From contig OZ253584.1 of NCBI GenBank assembly GCA_965263165.1, positions 2,232,001-2,296,000 on the forward strand: a DNA stretch of 64,000 bases, given 5' to 3'. A program made the position numbers and the translations under genes. Source of the stretch: SAR202-VII-2 sp965263165 (lineage in GTDB: Bacteria; Chloroflexota; Dehalococcoidia; Lucifugimonadales; SAR202-VII-2). Position 1 is the first letter of the stretch. The number at the start of each line of letters is the position of its first letter. This document shows, one piece after another, positions 1 through 9,850 of this stretch. A model generated the notes under the pieces. The model was not told the origin of the DNA and ran no database searches. It worked only from the letters and a program-made list of their open reading frames with translations.

Positions 1-1
1 C

Positions 2-3000
2 GCGACGACCTACGACGTGACGGGGAGCGGCGGCAGCCTGTCCAGATTTGACGGCGAGGTCTCCTTGGAGTTTACCGCAAACCAGGACATCGAGGCTACG
101 GCCGCTCCCAACGCCGACCTCAACGCCACGCTACCGACGGGCGCGAACTACGAGACCTACAAGGTGGACAACACCGCGCCGACGTTGACGATAATGCCGG
201 TGGACGCGAGCACGGCAACGTTCACGGCCTCCATCGTTTTCAGCGAGGACGTGACCGGCTTCGGGGCCGACGGTGACGCAACGGCAACGAACGCTACCCT
301 GGGGACACTGACGAAGGGCGGGGACGACCGCATCTACACCGTGTTGGTGACGGTGTCGGACCCCGGCGCGTCGGTGAGTATCAGGCTAAAGGTGGTGGCG
401 GGCAAGGCGGCGGATCTGGCGGGGAACTACAACGCGGCGACGTCGCAGGATATCGAGTACATGGCTCCCGCGACCACGCCCGGCGCGCCAAACATTTCCA
501 ACGTGACGCCGGGGAACGCCACGCTGACGGTAACGTGGACGGCGCCAGGCAACAACGGCGGGTCGGTGGTCACCGGCTACGACGTACGGCACAAGTTGAC
601 CAGCGCTCAGGATATTGCTGCGAACTGGACGGAGGCCTCCAACACCGGCGATGACCTGAGCCACACCATCGGTAGCTTGACTAACGGAATGCGGTATGAC
701 GTCCAAGTGCGTGCGGTCAATATTGCTGGAGAAGGTGCGTGGTCAGACACCACGGACGGCGCGCCGCGGACCACCCCTGCCGCGCCAACCATAACCGGCG
801 TGACGCCGGGGAACACCATGCTGACGGTGATATGGACGGCGCCAGCCAGCAACGGCGGTTCGGCGGTCACCGGCTACGAAGTACGGCACAAGCTGAGCAG
901 CGCGCAGGACATTGCGGAAAACTGGACGGAGGTCGCCAACACTGGCGATGACCTGAGCCACACCATCGGCAACTTGGCCAACGGGACTTCGTACGACGTG
1001 CAGGTGCGGGCGGTGAACGTTGCTGGAGACGGCGCGTGGTCGGCTACCACCGACGGCGCGCCGCGGACTACCCCCGAGGCGCCAACCATTACCGGCGTGA
1101 CGCCGGGGAACGCCACGCTGACGGTGACATGGGTGGCGCCAGCCAACACCGGCGGTTCAGCGGTCACCGGCTATGACGTGCGGCACAAGTTGACCAGCGC
1201 TCAGGATATTGCTGCGAACTGGACGGAGGCCTCCAACACCGGCGATGACCTGAGCCACACCATCGGTAGCTTGACTAACGGAATGCGGTATGACGTCCAA
1301 GTGCGTGCGGTCAATATTGCTGGAGAAGGTGCGTGGTCAGACACCACGGACGGCGCGCCGCGGACTACTCCTGCGGCGCCAACCATTGCCAGCGTTACGC
1401 CGGGGAATGCGTCGCTGACCGTGACGTGGACGGCGCCAGACGGCAACGGCGGCGCGGTGGTTACTGGCTACGACGTGCGGCACAAGCTGACCAGCGCGCC
1501 GGACATCGATGCAAACTGGACGGTGGTTGCCAACACCGGCGATGACCTGAGCCACACCATTGACAGCTTGGCCAATGGGACTTCGTACGACGTGCAGGTG
1601 CGGGCGGTGAATGTTGCTGGAGATGGCGTGTGGTCGGCCACCACCGACGGCACGCCGCGGACTACTCCTGGGGCGCCAACCATTTCCGGCGTGACGCCGG
1701 GGAATGCCACGCTGACCGTGACGTGGACGGCACCAACCAACACCGGTGGTTCGGTGGTCACCGGCTACGACGTGCGGCACAAGCTGACCAGCGCGCCGGA
1801 CATCGATGCAAACTGGACGGTGGTTGCCAACACCGGCGATGACCTGAGCCACACCATTGGCAGCTTGGCCAACGGGACTTCGTACGACGTGCAGGTGCGG
1901 GCGGTGAATGTCGCTGGAGATGGCGTGTGGTCGGCCACCACCGACGGCACGCCGCGGACTACTCCTGGGGCGCCAACCATTTCCGGCGTTACGCCGGGGA
2001 ATGCGTCGCTGACCGTGACGTGGACGGCGCCAGACGGCAACGGCGGCGCGGTGGTTACTGGCTACGACGTGCGGCACAAGCTGACCAGCGCGCCGGACAT
2101 CGATGCAAACTGGGCTGTGGTTGCCAACACCGGCGATGACCTGAGCCACACCATTGGCAGCTTGGCCAACGGGACTTCGTACGACGTGCAGGTGCGGGCG
2201 GTGAATGTCGCTGGAGATGGCGTGTGGTCAGACACCACCGACGGCGCGCCGCGGACCACCCCTGATGCGCCAGCCATTGCCAGCGTGACGCCAGGCAACG
2301 CGTCGCTGACGGTGACGTGGGCGGCGCCAGACAGCAACGGCGGCTCGGTGGTCACCGGCTACGACGTACGGCACAAGCTGAGCAGCGCGCAGGACATTGC
2401 GGAAAACTGGACGGAGGTCGCCAACACTGGCGATGACCTGAGCCACACCATCGGCAGCTTGGCCAACGGGACTTCGTACGACGTGCAGGTGCGGGCGGTG
2501 AACGTCGCCGGAGACGGCGCGTGGTCGGCCACGTCCGCCGGAGCACCTGTGGAGACGCCCGGCGCACCAGCAGCCCCCACCGTGACGGCGGGCGTCGGCC
2601 AGCTGACCGTGACATGGACGGCCCCCGCGGATGTCGGTGGGTCGGTGATCACCGGTTACGACGTGCGACACAAGCTGAGTAGCGCGTCGGACACCACTGG
2701 AAGCTGGACGGAGGCCGCCAACATCGGCAATGACCTGAGCCACACCATCAGCAGTTTAACGAACGACACGCAGTATGACGTGCAGGTGCGGGCGGTGAAC
2801 GCTGAGGGGGACGGCGCGTGGTCGGCGACGACGACCGGCAGGCCACGGACCACCCCTGCGGCGCCTGCGGCCCCCACCTTGAGGCCGGGCAACGGGCAAT
2901 TGACGGTTGACTGGACGGCCCCGGCCGATGGCGGTGCGACGATCATTGCCTACGACATGCGGCACAAGCTGACCAGCGCGCCGGAGGCCGATGCAAGCTG

Positions 3001-4027
3001 GGTGGAGGTTGATAATGTCTGGAGAATTGGCCCACTGACGGCCGCCATTACCGGCCTCGCGAATGGTGTGCAGTACGACGTGCAGGTGCGGGCGATGAAC
3101 TCGGCGGGAGATGGCGCATGGTCGGCCACGTCCACCGGCGCGCCTGCGGCGACGGGGCCTACGCCCGCACCCGGCGCTCCCGCTCCTCCCGCCGTGACTG
3201 CGGGCAACCGGACGCTGACTGTGAGATGGTCCGCCCCTGTAGACGAAGGCAGCGCGCCAATCACCGCCTATGACTTACGGCATCGTCCTAGCGGTGGCGG
3301 CTGGACCATCGTTGAAAGCGCCTGGACCTCAGGCGCTCTGCAACACACCATCGCCAACTTGAACCATGGTGCGCAGTACGAGGTGCAAGTGCGCGCGGTC
3401 AGCGCTGCGGGGGCTAGCGGCTGGTCAACGACGACGGCTGGCATACCTACAGCCCCGCCCCTGCCCCCGCCGCCGCTAGAGGTCGAAGGCAGTGGCGCCA
3501 GCAGCGCGCCGCCGCTACCTCAGAACCAGGCGCCAGCATTCGCGGAGGGCATCTACACCACCCGCTCGGTAACCGAGAACGCGGTGGGGGGCGCCAACGT
3601 GGGATGGCCAGTCGTGGCCACGGACGCTGACGGCGATAGGCTGACCTACACGCTGAGCGCGGCTTTGAACTATGTCCTGACCGCCGCCGACTTCGAGTTC
3701 TTCGCCATCGACCATGCCGCGGGGCAGATTACGGTGCGGCCAGGGGCTACGCTGGACTACGAGATCAAGGCCACCTACGTGGTCGTGGTTTCGGTGCGGG
3801 ACGGGAAGGGGGAATTCGGCGAGGCTGACTACGCGACGGACGACTCCATCACGGTGGCCATCGAGGTGACCAACGTGGAGTTGCCGGGCGTGGCCAGCGC
3901 ATACGATGCGGACTTCAATGAGGTTCTGGACAAGGATGAGGTCCTCAAGGCCATAGACGACTACTTCAGAGACGGCATGAACAAGGAAGAAATGCTGGAG
4001 ACCGTGGGCCTCTACGTTCCCGGCTGA
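2..4027 (+). CDS. Giant fibronectin type III repeat surface protein, 5' end outside window
   Basis: The frame is open to the window edge, so the N-terminus is missing; a GTG at 17 is only an internal codon. The visible ~1340 residues hold a bacterial Ig-like domain (about residues 55-150), ten fibronectin type III domains of ~99 residues each (TPGNATLTVTW and GYDVRHKL motifs), a Pro-rich linker, one cadherin-like domain (DADGDRLTYTL) and a C-terminal EF-hand/dockerin-like tail with DADFNEVLDKDE. No membrane anchor is visible at the C-terminus. Such architectures are extracellular adhesins or matrix proteins; the ligand is unknown. The Fn3 modules are nearly identical at DNA level. An anchored surface protein follows 70 bp downstream. 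Confidence 0.9.
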   Translation, partial: ATTYDVTGSGGSLSRFDGEVSLEFTANQDIEATAAPNADLNATLPTGANYETYKVDNTAPTLTIMPVDASTATFTASIVFSEDVTGFGADGDATATNATLGTLTKGGDDRIYTVLVTVSDPGASVSIRLKVVAGKAADLAGNYNAATSQDIEYMAPATTPGAPNISNVTPGNATLTVTWTAPGNNGGSVVTGYDVRHKLTSAQDIAANWTEASNTGDDLSHTIGSLTNGMRYDVQVRAVNIAGEGAWSDTTDGAPRTTPAAPTITGVTPGNTMLTVIWTAPASNGGSAVTGYEVRHKLSSAQDIAENWTEVANTGDDLSHTIGNLANGTSYDVQVRAVNVAGDGAWSATTDGAPRTTPEAPTITGVTPGNATLTVTWVAPANTGGSAVTGYDVRHKLTSAQDIAANWTEASNTGDDLSHTIGSLTNGMRYDVQVRAVNIAGEGAWSDTTDGAPRTTPAAPTIASVTPGNASLTVTWTAPDGNGGAVVTGYDVRHKLTSAPDIDANWTVVANTGDDLSHTIDSLANGTSYDVQVRAVNVAGDGVWSATTDGTPRTTPGAPTISGVTPGNATLTVTWTAPTNTGGSVVTGYDVRHKLTSAPDIDANWTVVANTGDDLSHTIGSLANGTSYDVQVRAVNVAGDGVWSATTDGTPRTTPGAPTISGVTPGNASLTVTWTAPDGNGGAVVTGYDVRHKLTSAPDIDANWAVVANTGDDLSHTIGSLANGTSYDVQVRAVNVAGDGVWSDTTDGAPRTTPDAPAIASVTPGNASLTVTWAAPDSNGGSVVTGYDVRHKLSSAQDIAENWTEVANTGDDLSHTIGSLANGTSYDVQVRAVNVAGDGAWSATSAGAPVETPGAPAAPTVTAGVGQLTVTWTAPADVGGSVITGYDVRHKLSSASDTTGSWTEAANIGNDLSHTISSLTNDTQYDVQVRAVNAEGDGAWSATTTGRPRTTPAAPAAPTLRPGNGQLTVDWTAPADGGATIIAYDMRHKLTSAPEADASWVEVDNVWRIGPLTAAITGLANGVQYDVQVRAMNSAGDGAWSATSTGAPAATGPTPAPGAPAPPAVTAGNRTLTVRWSAPVDEGSAPITAYDLRHRPSGGGWTIVESAWTSGALQHTIANLNHGAQYEVQVRAVSAAGASGWSTTTAGIPTAPPLPPPPLEVEGSGASSAPPLPQNQAPAFAEGIYTTRSVTENAVGGANVGWPVVATDADGDRLTYTLSAALNYVLTAADFEFFAIDHAAGQITVRPGATLDYEIKATYVVVVSVRDGKGEFGEADYATDDSITVAIEVTNVELPGVASAYDADFNEVLDKDEVLKAIDDYFRDGMNKEEMLETVGLYVPG
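478..3455 (+). repeat. Tandem 297-bp Fn3-encoding repeats (10 units)
   Basis: Successive modules start at near-constant 297-bp spacing (about 487, 784, 1081, 1378, 1675, 1972, 2269), and the last three are more diverged. Similarity is mosaic: unit 1 and unit 3 share a long almost identical stretch (about 576-770 and 1170-1364) that intervening unit 2 lacks, while units 2 and 7 share the AQDIAENWTEV version. This implies recombination or gene conversion among non-adjacent units. Confidence 0.85.
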
Positions 4028-4097
4028 ATTCGTGGGCGGGAAATGTGAAACGATACCCACAGAAGAATAGGCGAGGACGGGGTCTATCAAAACACTA

Positions 4098-4927
4098 TTG
4101 GCGCTGTTGGCGGTTGCCGGGGTAGCCCTCGGGTTGGCGGCGCTCTTGCAGCCCGCGCCCGTGGAGGCGACGACGCACCGCGCAGAGAGGTCGTTCTCGG
4201 CGGCGTCGGTCCTGCCGGGCGGGCGGTTGGAAGTGACGGTCGTGGTTGCCGGGTACGGTAGAGTTGGCCAAGTGGTGGAAACGCTCCCAGCGGAGTTTAG
4301 CTACGTTGGCTCCGACCTATCTGAGGCTGCGGTGGTAGTGGAAGGCCAGACGGTCAGATTCAACCTACTGAGAGGGGAGGGCGTCACGTTGGTGGAGGAG
4401 GACGCTTCACATACACCGCCACCGCTCCCAGCGTCGAAGGCGCCTGCTCGTTTTCCGGCGTCTTGGTGGACGAGGATAGGATGGGGCAGGCGGTGGGTGG
4501 CGACTCGGTGCTGTGGGTGGGCGCACCTGCCACCGCGACACCCCTCCCGACGCCAACGCCGACTATAACGCCGACGCCTCTGCCGACACCCACGCCGCCT
4601 CCGACGGCTACGCCGAGTCCCTTGCCAGCGGCTACGTCTAGCCCCACGCCAACGGCCACGCCGCTCTCTACACCGGCACCGACGGCCACGCCTAGCCCCA
4701 CGCCAACGGCTACGCCCACACCCGCGCCGACGGCCACGTCGTCGTCCACAGCAATACCCACCCCAGCGCCGGAGGCTACGCCGTTGCCCATAGCGACGCT
4801 GGCTCCAACGCCAACCGTGGCCCCTGAAGAGGGTGGCGGCTTCCCGTGGCAGGTCGTAGTGGTCATTGTGGTGGCGCTGGCGATCGTTGGCGGGGCGGGC
4901 TACTACTCCATGCGCCACCGGCGGTAG
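4098..4927 (+). pseudogene. Frameshifted membrane-anchored surface protein
   Basis: The first part (4098 to about 4400) encodes a signal peptide (LLAVAGVALGLAALL) and the start of a beta-rich domain (LPGGRLEVTVVVAGYG). The second part, in the -1 frame from about 4403, continues with FTYTATAPSVEG, GVLVDEDRMG, a long Thr/Pro linker (about 4530-4830), a C-terminal membrane helix (VVVVIVVALAIVGG) and a basic tail MRHRR. Together they give a complete exported protein with a C-terminal anchor, so one base appears to be missing near 4395-4406. Start is uncertain: TTG at 4098 is the first plausible codon after a stop at 4068. It may be a sequencing error, a real pseudogene or, less likely, programmed -1 frameshifting. 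Confidence 0.7.
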
Positions 4928-5111
4928 GGGTCAGGCGCGGGGTGGGCGGGGTGAGGGTGATCGACCCTGGCGCGGGCCATGCCAGCGGAGGCGAGCCGCT
5001 GTGCGGACGCATCATCGCCGCGTTGACGCAATAGAGGGGTAAGGCGCAGCCAGCGTTTCGTTGCCAGTCGGTGGCCAAAGCAATGCAGAAGCGGTTCCCA
5101 AGGGAGGCATG

Positions 5112-5795
5112 ATGAGTTCCAAGACTCCGGACCAACTGACCGCCGATGTCCTCAAAGACCAGAAGGACCGGGAAGACGCCGCCTACCCGGAGAACCTGGC
5201 TCTGAGGGTGCATCGCGCCATCAGTTGGATTCGGCGGGCGGAGATGGTGGAAGGAGACCCCGACATAGGGTTCACCTGCTATTGGATTGCGTTCAACTCG
5301 GCCTACGCCGAAGACACAGGGGATTCTGTTGATGTCCCTGAACGCGAGGTTTTCCAGAAGTATTTCAACCGGCTCCTTGGCCTTGATAGCCAAAGAGCCA
5401 TCTACGAGGCGATCTGGCGCCGGTTCTCGGGTCCGGTGCGCGTGCTGCTGAAGAACAAGTACGTTTATCGGCCCTATTGGAAGCACGCGAACGGCGTTGA
5501 GGGATATGGCAAATGGGAAGAGTGGTTCGACCGGGAGCAGATGTCGATCAACCGCGCTCTTGCTACCCAAGAGACATTGCTCATCCTGACCCTGCTGTTC
5601 GACAGATTGTATGTGCTGCGGAACCAAGTTCTGCACGGTGGCGCGACCTGGAACAGCAGCGTCAACCGCGATCAGGTTCGAGACGGCGCTGCGATTATGG
5701 GATTCCTCATCCCTCTCTTTGTCAAGGTGATGATGGACCATCCCAACCAGCCTTGGGGCGCGAACTACTACCCGGTTATGGACCTTCAGGACTGA
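5112..5795 (+). CDS. HEPN-like (Apea-type) protein
   Basis: 227 residues from the ATG at 5112, chosen because AAGGGAGG ends 4 nt upstream (the ATG at 5109 is too close). The protein is alpha-helical and carries the RX4H motif of HEPN ribonuclease-fold proteins (RNQVLH, residues 170-175) near the C-terminus. HEPN proteins are often RNases in toxin-antitoxin or defence systems, but no MNT nucleotidyltransferase or other partner gene lies next to it. I see no signal peptide or membrane segment. A nuclease role is inferred from the motif only. Confidence 0.65.
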   Translation: MSSKTPDQLTADVLKDQKDREDAAYPENLALRVHRAISWIRRAEMVEGDPDIGFTCYWIAFNSAYAEDTGDSVDVPEREVFQKYFNRLLGLDSQRAIYEAIWRRFSGPVRVLLKNKYVYRPYWKHANGVEGYGKWEEWFDREQMSINRALATQETLLILTLLFDRLYVLRNQVLHGGATWNSSVNRDQVRDGAAIMGFLIPLFVKVMMDHPNQPWGANYYPVMDLQD

Positions 5796-6032
5796 TCGCA
5801 AGGGGTATTAGGGGAAGAGTGCAGCCCTAGTTAACGGGCCGCAAGCCTAAGGCAATCGCCGCGTCTCCCTTAGAGTGGGATTCTGGCCAGGAGCAGGAGA
5901 CCGAGCCAGAGGGCGTGGGACGCTGTTGGACGGGTTGACTGCCGCCCGGAGAGCGTAATTCAACAAGGGTCCGGCCAGTCCAACCGCCAAGGTTGCGGGT
6001 CGTCCGCCCAACTAGAAGAACATGGAGGAACC

Positions 6033-6674
6033 ATGGAATTCGATAGTGAAAGTCACCTAGCTGCCGTAGAGCGCTCCGTTTCGTCGCTGGAGAGAGATGG
6101 ACAGCCGGTTCGCGCAGTCACCCTTTCTCGCAGTTACGCGACGACGGTTGAGGATTTGTGGGACGCCGTGACGAACGGTGAACGTATTCTGGACTGGTTT
6201 ATGCCGATCAGCGGCGAGCTCGAACCCGGCGGCCGCTATCAGTTGGAAGGCAACGCAGGCGGCTTGATCACGACGTGCGAACGGCTATCACACTTCGCGC
6301 TCACATGGGAGTTCGGCGAGGACGTGAGCTGGGTGGACGTACGCGTCTCGGACGAAGGGGCCGGCCGTGCGCGGCTTTCACTTACGCACACAGCGCACCT
6401 TTCGGAACACTGGGAAATCTACGGGCCGGGGGCCGTCGGTGTCGGCTGGGAATTGGGTCTCATGGGACTAGCGATCCATCTCACGCAACCGAACGCGCCA
6501 AAGCCTGACGAAGCCGCCTTTGCAACTTCGCCGGAAGGCAAGGCGTTCATCACAGGTAGCAGCGAGAGGTGGGGGCAAGCGGCGGTCGCGGCCGGATCGG
6601 ACCCCGACACTGCGAGGGCGACAGCAGGGCGCACCACCGCGTTCTACACTGGTGAATCGGCCGAGCCTGCCTGA
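6033..6674 (+). CDS. SRPBCC / AHSA1-like domain protein
   Basis: 213 residues with GGAGG 5 nt before the ATG. After a ~30-residue extension, the sequence follows the START/SRPBCC ligand-binding fold of the AHSA1 family (SRSYATTVEDLWDAVTNGERILDWF, GGRYQLEGNAGG, LTWEFGEDVSWVDVRV, LTHTAHL). These are cytosolic hydrophobic-ligand or stress-associated proteins, often of unknown function. The gene stands alone, with 237 nt upstream and 440 nt downstream free of genes. Confidence 0.8.
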   Translation: MEFDSESHLAAVERSVSSLERDGQPVRAVTLSRSYATTVEDLWDAVTNGERILDWFMPISGELEPGGRYQLEGNAGGLITTCERLSHFALTWEFGEDVSWVDVRVSDEGAGRARLSLTHTAHLSEHWEIYGPGAVGVGWELGLMGLAIHLTQPNAPKPDEAAFATSPEGKAFITGSSERWGQAAVAAGSDPDTARATAGRTTAFYTGESAEPA

Positions 6675-6870
6675 CGCACGGCCATTGTCGAACCTTCGAG
6701 ACTCGAAGGGATACAATCGATGCGGGTCATGGTCATCGCTGGTCTCATCCCACGAGACTCCTGCCCATTGGGGTCGGATGCCGAAGGGGGAGCCGACGGG
6801 TCCTCCTCAAGGACGATAGCACCCCGCACGAATTGTGTCGTCCGACTACGCGCTAGCTTGAAGTCCTCCG

Positions 6871-6920
6871 CCCGCGAGCACCTCAGCGTTTCGCGTCTAT
6901 TGTGTGCTGCGAATGTTTGA
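6871..6920 (+). repeat. ~50-bp direct repeat, copy 1
   Basis: About 40 of 50 positions match the second copy at 8428-8477, in the same orientation (shared GAGCACCT, TCTATTGTGT and CTGCGA blocks). The pair brackets the DUF418 gene. Confidence 0.7.
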
Positions 6921-6957
6921 GTGAATAGTGGCCCTTCGCTGAATATACCAATCCCTT

Positions 6958-6998
6958 CTGTCGGAAGATTGTAAAGCTCTGTCGGAAGATTGTAAAGC
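6958..6998 (+). repeat. 21-nt tandem duplication
   Basis: The 19-nt core CTGTCGGAAGATTGTAAAG occurs twice with a 21-nt period. Function unknown; it may be simple replication slippage. Confidence 0.8.
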
Positions 6999-7116
6999 GG
7001 GCCACGTCATCCGCGGGTGTGATGAAAGACGTTTAAGGGACTGTGCGAGTCACATCGCCACTCCTCTTGGTCAGAGGGCTAATATTCCATTGTGAACTCC
7101 AGGAGTTGACACTCTC

Positions 7117-8376
7117 CTATGTTGCACGCTGCGAGTCCCTGGGGCGGCGAAGCGACTGTCCGCTTCGATATGTAGCGACTCGCCAGAGCCACTCTGCGGG
7201 TCCGAAGAGGAAGCGATTCAACCACGCCTGCGACCACCACACCTGCAGCGTCCACACCGCGAGCACAAACACCAAGACGGCGCTTCGGTTCATAGAGTCG
7301 ACATCGCCTAGCAAGATTGTCAAGACAAGCACGCCCAGCACCGTCTGCGCCAAGTAGTTGGTCAATGCCATCTTCCCGACTGCGCGTAGACGCTGCTTCA
7401 GCCAGTTGTCCGAGCGGTTGTTCCAGAGAATGATCAGGCTCATGTACCCCAACGAGGCTGGAATCGTGCCGAGCGTGTTGGGAATCTGACCGATAAAGGC
7501 GACCTCGCGAGAGTAATCGTTCACTGCGACAATGATGACGCCGGCGGCGGCAAGCGGCAAGCCGACGGCAAGCCCGACCATTGCGGTCAGTCGATATGTC
7601 CTCGCAGGCATGCCGCCGTTCATAAAGCCCGTCCGATACAAACCGGCGCCGACGAGAATCAGCCCCATTGCGCGCAGGAAGTAGCCCAGCAGGAAGGGGG
7701 CCGCAATAACTTCTGGGTCGGAAACCTCGCCCGGTGTCCAGAGACCGGATAGCGATGCGCTAGTCGTGTCGGCGATGTGCTGCGTGAGCAGCGCTGTGGC
7801 AACGGATAGCGCGAACACGGTGACTCCAACGGAGATGAGCGCCCAATTCGGCAGCTTTCGCAGAGCAAGCAGAATGACCGATGAAACGGCGTAAACCATC
7901 AGCACATCGCCATCCCAGACCAAGAAGTGGAGGACGCCGATCACCAGCAGCAGCGCGTTTCGCCACAGGTTCAGCGCGACTGCGCGCCTCCCTCCCCGGC
8001 TGGCGCGGTCGATGAAGAGAATCATCCCCGCGCCAAACAGCAGCGCAAACAACCCCATGAACTTCTGGTCGATGAAGACCTCGCCGAAGATACCCACAGC
8101 CCAGTCGAGCCGCGTCTCTGAGCCTCCCGCGCTCAGGTTGAAGTAAGGTTCGCCGCCGAGCTTGAAGTACACAGCGTTCATCAACAGAATGCCGAGCACC
8201 GCAACTCCGCGTATCAGATCGAGGCTAGTTATGCGCGCTGGCTCGCGGACGGGACCGGAATCAGTGGACTGGGAGCGCGCTGCCAATAGTTCGAACTCCT
8301 TGAGCGAGGCTGGGAGAGTTAACGCAGCCTCAGGGGCGCCTTGCGGTAGGACGATGATGTCGTGAGCCACCGACAC
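7117..8376 (-). CDS. DUF418 / YeiB-type polytopic membrane protein
   Basis: 419 residues read from a GTG; the start is uncertain because no good ribosome site is visible and the conserved part begins only at about residue 48 (ITSLDLIRGVAVLGILLMNAV). That motif, about ten hydrophobic helices and the C-terminal DUF418 block (LTNYLAQTVLGVL through WWSQAWLNRFLFGPAEWLWR) identify the family. DUF418 proteins are inner-membrane proteins of unclear function, distantly related to acyltransferase-3-like proteins. Monocistronic, flanked by ~50-bp direct repeats. Confidence 0.85.
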   Translation of the reverse strand: MSVAHDIIVLPQGAPEAALTLPASLKEFELLAARSQSTDSGPVREPARITSLDLIRGVAVLGILLMNAVYFKLGGEPYFNLSAGGSETRLDWAVGIFGEVFIDQKFMGLFALLFGAGMILFIDRASRGGRRAVALNLWRNALLLVIGVLHFLVWDGDVLMVYAVSSVILLALRKLPNWALISVGVTVFALSVATALLTQHIADTTSASLSGLWTPGEVSDPEVIAAPFLLGYFLRAMGLILVGAGLYRTGFMNGGMPARTYRLTAMVGLAVGLPLAAAGVIIVAVNDYSREVAFIGQIPNTLGTIPASLGYMSLIILWNNRSDNWLKQRLRAVGKMALTNYLAQTVLGVLVLTILLGDVDSMNRSAVLVFVLAVWTLQVWWSQAWLNRFLFGPAEWLWRVATYRSGQSLRRPRDSQRAT

Positions 8377-8427
8377 TCGTGGCGGAGATGGTCACCCCTG
8401 AGTATATGCTGGCTTCAAGCCCACAAC

Positions 8428-8477
8428 CCATGAGCACCTGAGTGTTTCGTCTCTATTGTGTACTGCGAGTGTTCGGG
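8428..8477 (+). repeat. ~50-bp direct repeat, copy 2
   Basis: Second copy of the sequence at 6871-6920, lying just upstream of the DUF418 start on the other side of the gene. Confidence 0.7.
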
Positions 8478-8489
8478 TTGGCAGTCCCA

Positions 8490-9236
8490 CTATGGAGGCT
8501 GAGGGGTCGATATGGCGTCGTCGCCCTGATCTCCTTCTTCTTGCGACGGATCTTCCGGCAAGGGATCTTCTGGCGGGGGCATGGGCACGCCAACCCTGCC
8601 GTGGACTGCCTGTTTCTCCAATGCGCGTGCGCGCCTTCCGTCCGAATCGAACAACGCAGCGACGGCCAAGACTAGTCGCAAGGCAAGCTCTACCGCTATG
8701 AGAAAGACCAGATAGTAGAGGATGCTCTCGCTGTGGTTAAAGGCGTCATTCAGGATACCCATGGACTCGCGAATGTCAAAATAGGACCCGTCAATCAGGA
8801 AGATCGCCAGAACCGCAAAGGGCAGGATCTTGGCTAGATCCCTGGACAGGTCTTCGTTGAAGTATGCCGTCACGCGGATGGCGCTGACGGTGGCCAGGGC
8901 TATCAGCAGAATATCCGCAAATGCCCGATCTCTCGAGAGGAGGGCCAGGATTAGCGTGAGGACAGCGAACCAGAAGAAGGCGAACATCGGAAACAAGACA
9001 ACGTATTTCGCACCGTATAAGACGAGGTGAAAGAAGCCTCGCAGCCACCGATAGCGCGACTCCTCATACTTGGACAGGTCCAATTCAAACATGTCGCGGG
9101 AGGCAAGGAACCGATAAAACTTGAAGATAAAGATGGCGTAAATAGCCATGCCCAGGATATAGACCGCCACTGGCCACATCAGCTGAAGGGCTTCATCTAT
9201 ATCCAATCCATTGGGGAAGACGGATTCAATTGCCAT
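8490..9236 (-). CDS. Hypothetical membrane protein with acidic Pro-rich tail
   Basis: 248 residues from the ATG at 9236, selected because AGGTGAT lies 6-7 nt upstream. About five or six hydrophobic segments are visible (for example VAVYILGMAIYAIFIFKF, YVVLFPMFAFFWFAVLTLIL, ILPFAVLAIFLIDG, LYYLVFLIAVELALRLVLAV). They are followed by a short cytosolic-looking tail rich in Pro, Glu and Asp (PPPEDPLPEDPSQEEGDQ). I do not recognise the family; the helical hairpins loosely resemble ion-channel-like or phosphate-starvation membrane proteins. No operon partners. Confidence 0.65.
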   Translation of the reverse strand: MAIESVFPNGLDIDEALQLMWPVAVYILGMAIYAIFIFKFYRFLASRDMFELDLSKYEESRYRWLRGFFHLVLYGAKYVVLFPMFAFFWFAVLTLILALLSRDRAFADILLIALATVSAIRVTAYFNEDLSRDLAKILPFAVLAIFLIDGSYFDIRESMGILNDAFNHSESILYYLVFLIAVELALRLVLAVAALFDSDGRRARALEKQAVHGRVGVPMPPPEDPLPEDPSQEEGDQGDDAISTPQPP

Positions 9237-9850
9237 GAGCCCTATCACCTTTTCCAAGACCCTGGTATTGAGATGCGGCGAGCGGATTATTAGAGGAAGG
9301 CGGTCGCGACAAAGATGCGTCCCCAAGACAAAAGTAAGTTGGGGCCGCAGGAAGCGTCGTCATGCACTGTCCTCCCGCATCAGTGGTCCCTTTCCGCAGC
9401 AGCGGGCCGTCATCATATCCAATGTCGTCAAAGGCCGGGCAGCGGAACAGCCGACATTATGCAATCCAGCCCTGCGTTTGGCAAACGTTCTTGTGTTATG
9501 CAACATGGGTGGCGCCTTCGGGTGGCGAGCGCCGGCGCCCTCGGCGCCTAGGTTGCGAGGAGCGGCTGGTCGAGGTGTTGCGCAGGGAGCAAGACGCGCT
9601 AGGGAGACGGCCCGCGCGGCGGCGCGTTCGATGGTGAGCCGCGGAAGGACGGCGTCGAAACCGGCATGAGGGCCCCGGTCACATGGGGTTGAGGACCAAG
9701 ATCACCGGCAAGGCCGCCAGAGGGACGGCGCTAGACGTGGCGTGGGGCAACACGAGGCTGCAAAGGATGCGCATGGGGCCGACGAGTCCGTCTCTTGGCG
9801 GCAACAGCCTTGATTTCTCACGCCCTGGCCTCCTAAACTAAGGTCGTAAA

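Larger units (their letters stand above)
6675..7116. other. Intergenic, no gene seen; short repeats
   Basis: No convincing coding frame. It contains two tandem copies of a 21-nt unit (CTGTCGGAAGATTGTAAAG core at 6958-6976 and 6979-6997) and a ~50-bp sequence at 6871-6920 that recurs at 8428-8477. Confidence 0.6.

Noticed and set aside
1337..2149. Long minus-strand open frame (270 codons) within the Fn3 gene
   Set aside because: It is the antisense shadow of the repeated Fn3 coding sequence, its translation is Arg/His-rich and has no start site or family.
4384..4866. Gly/Val/Ala repeat protein on the minus strand
   Set aside because: Antisense of the Thr/Pro linker of the surface protein.
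9555..9625. Possible homing-endonuclease-associated repeat fragment (LVEVLRREQDALGRRPA)
   Set aside because: Only about 20 residues, no catalytic motif and the frame closes; too short to call.
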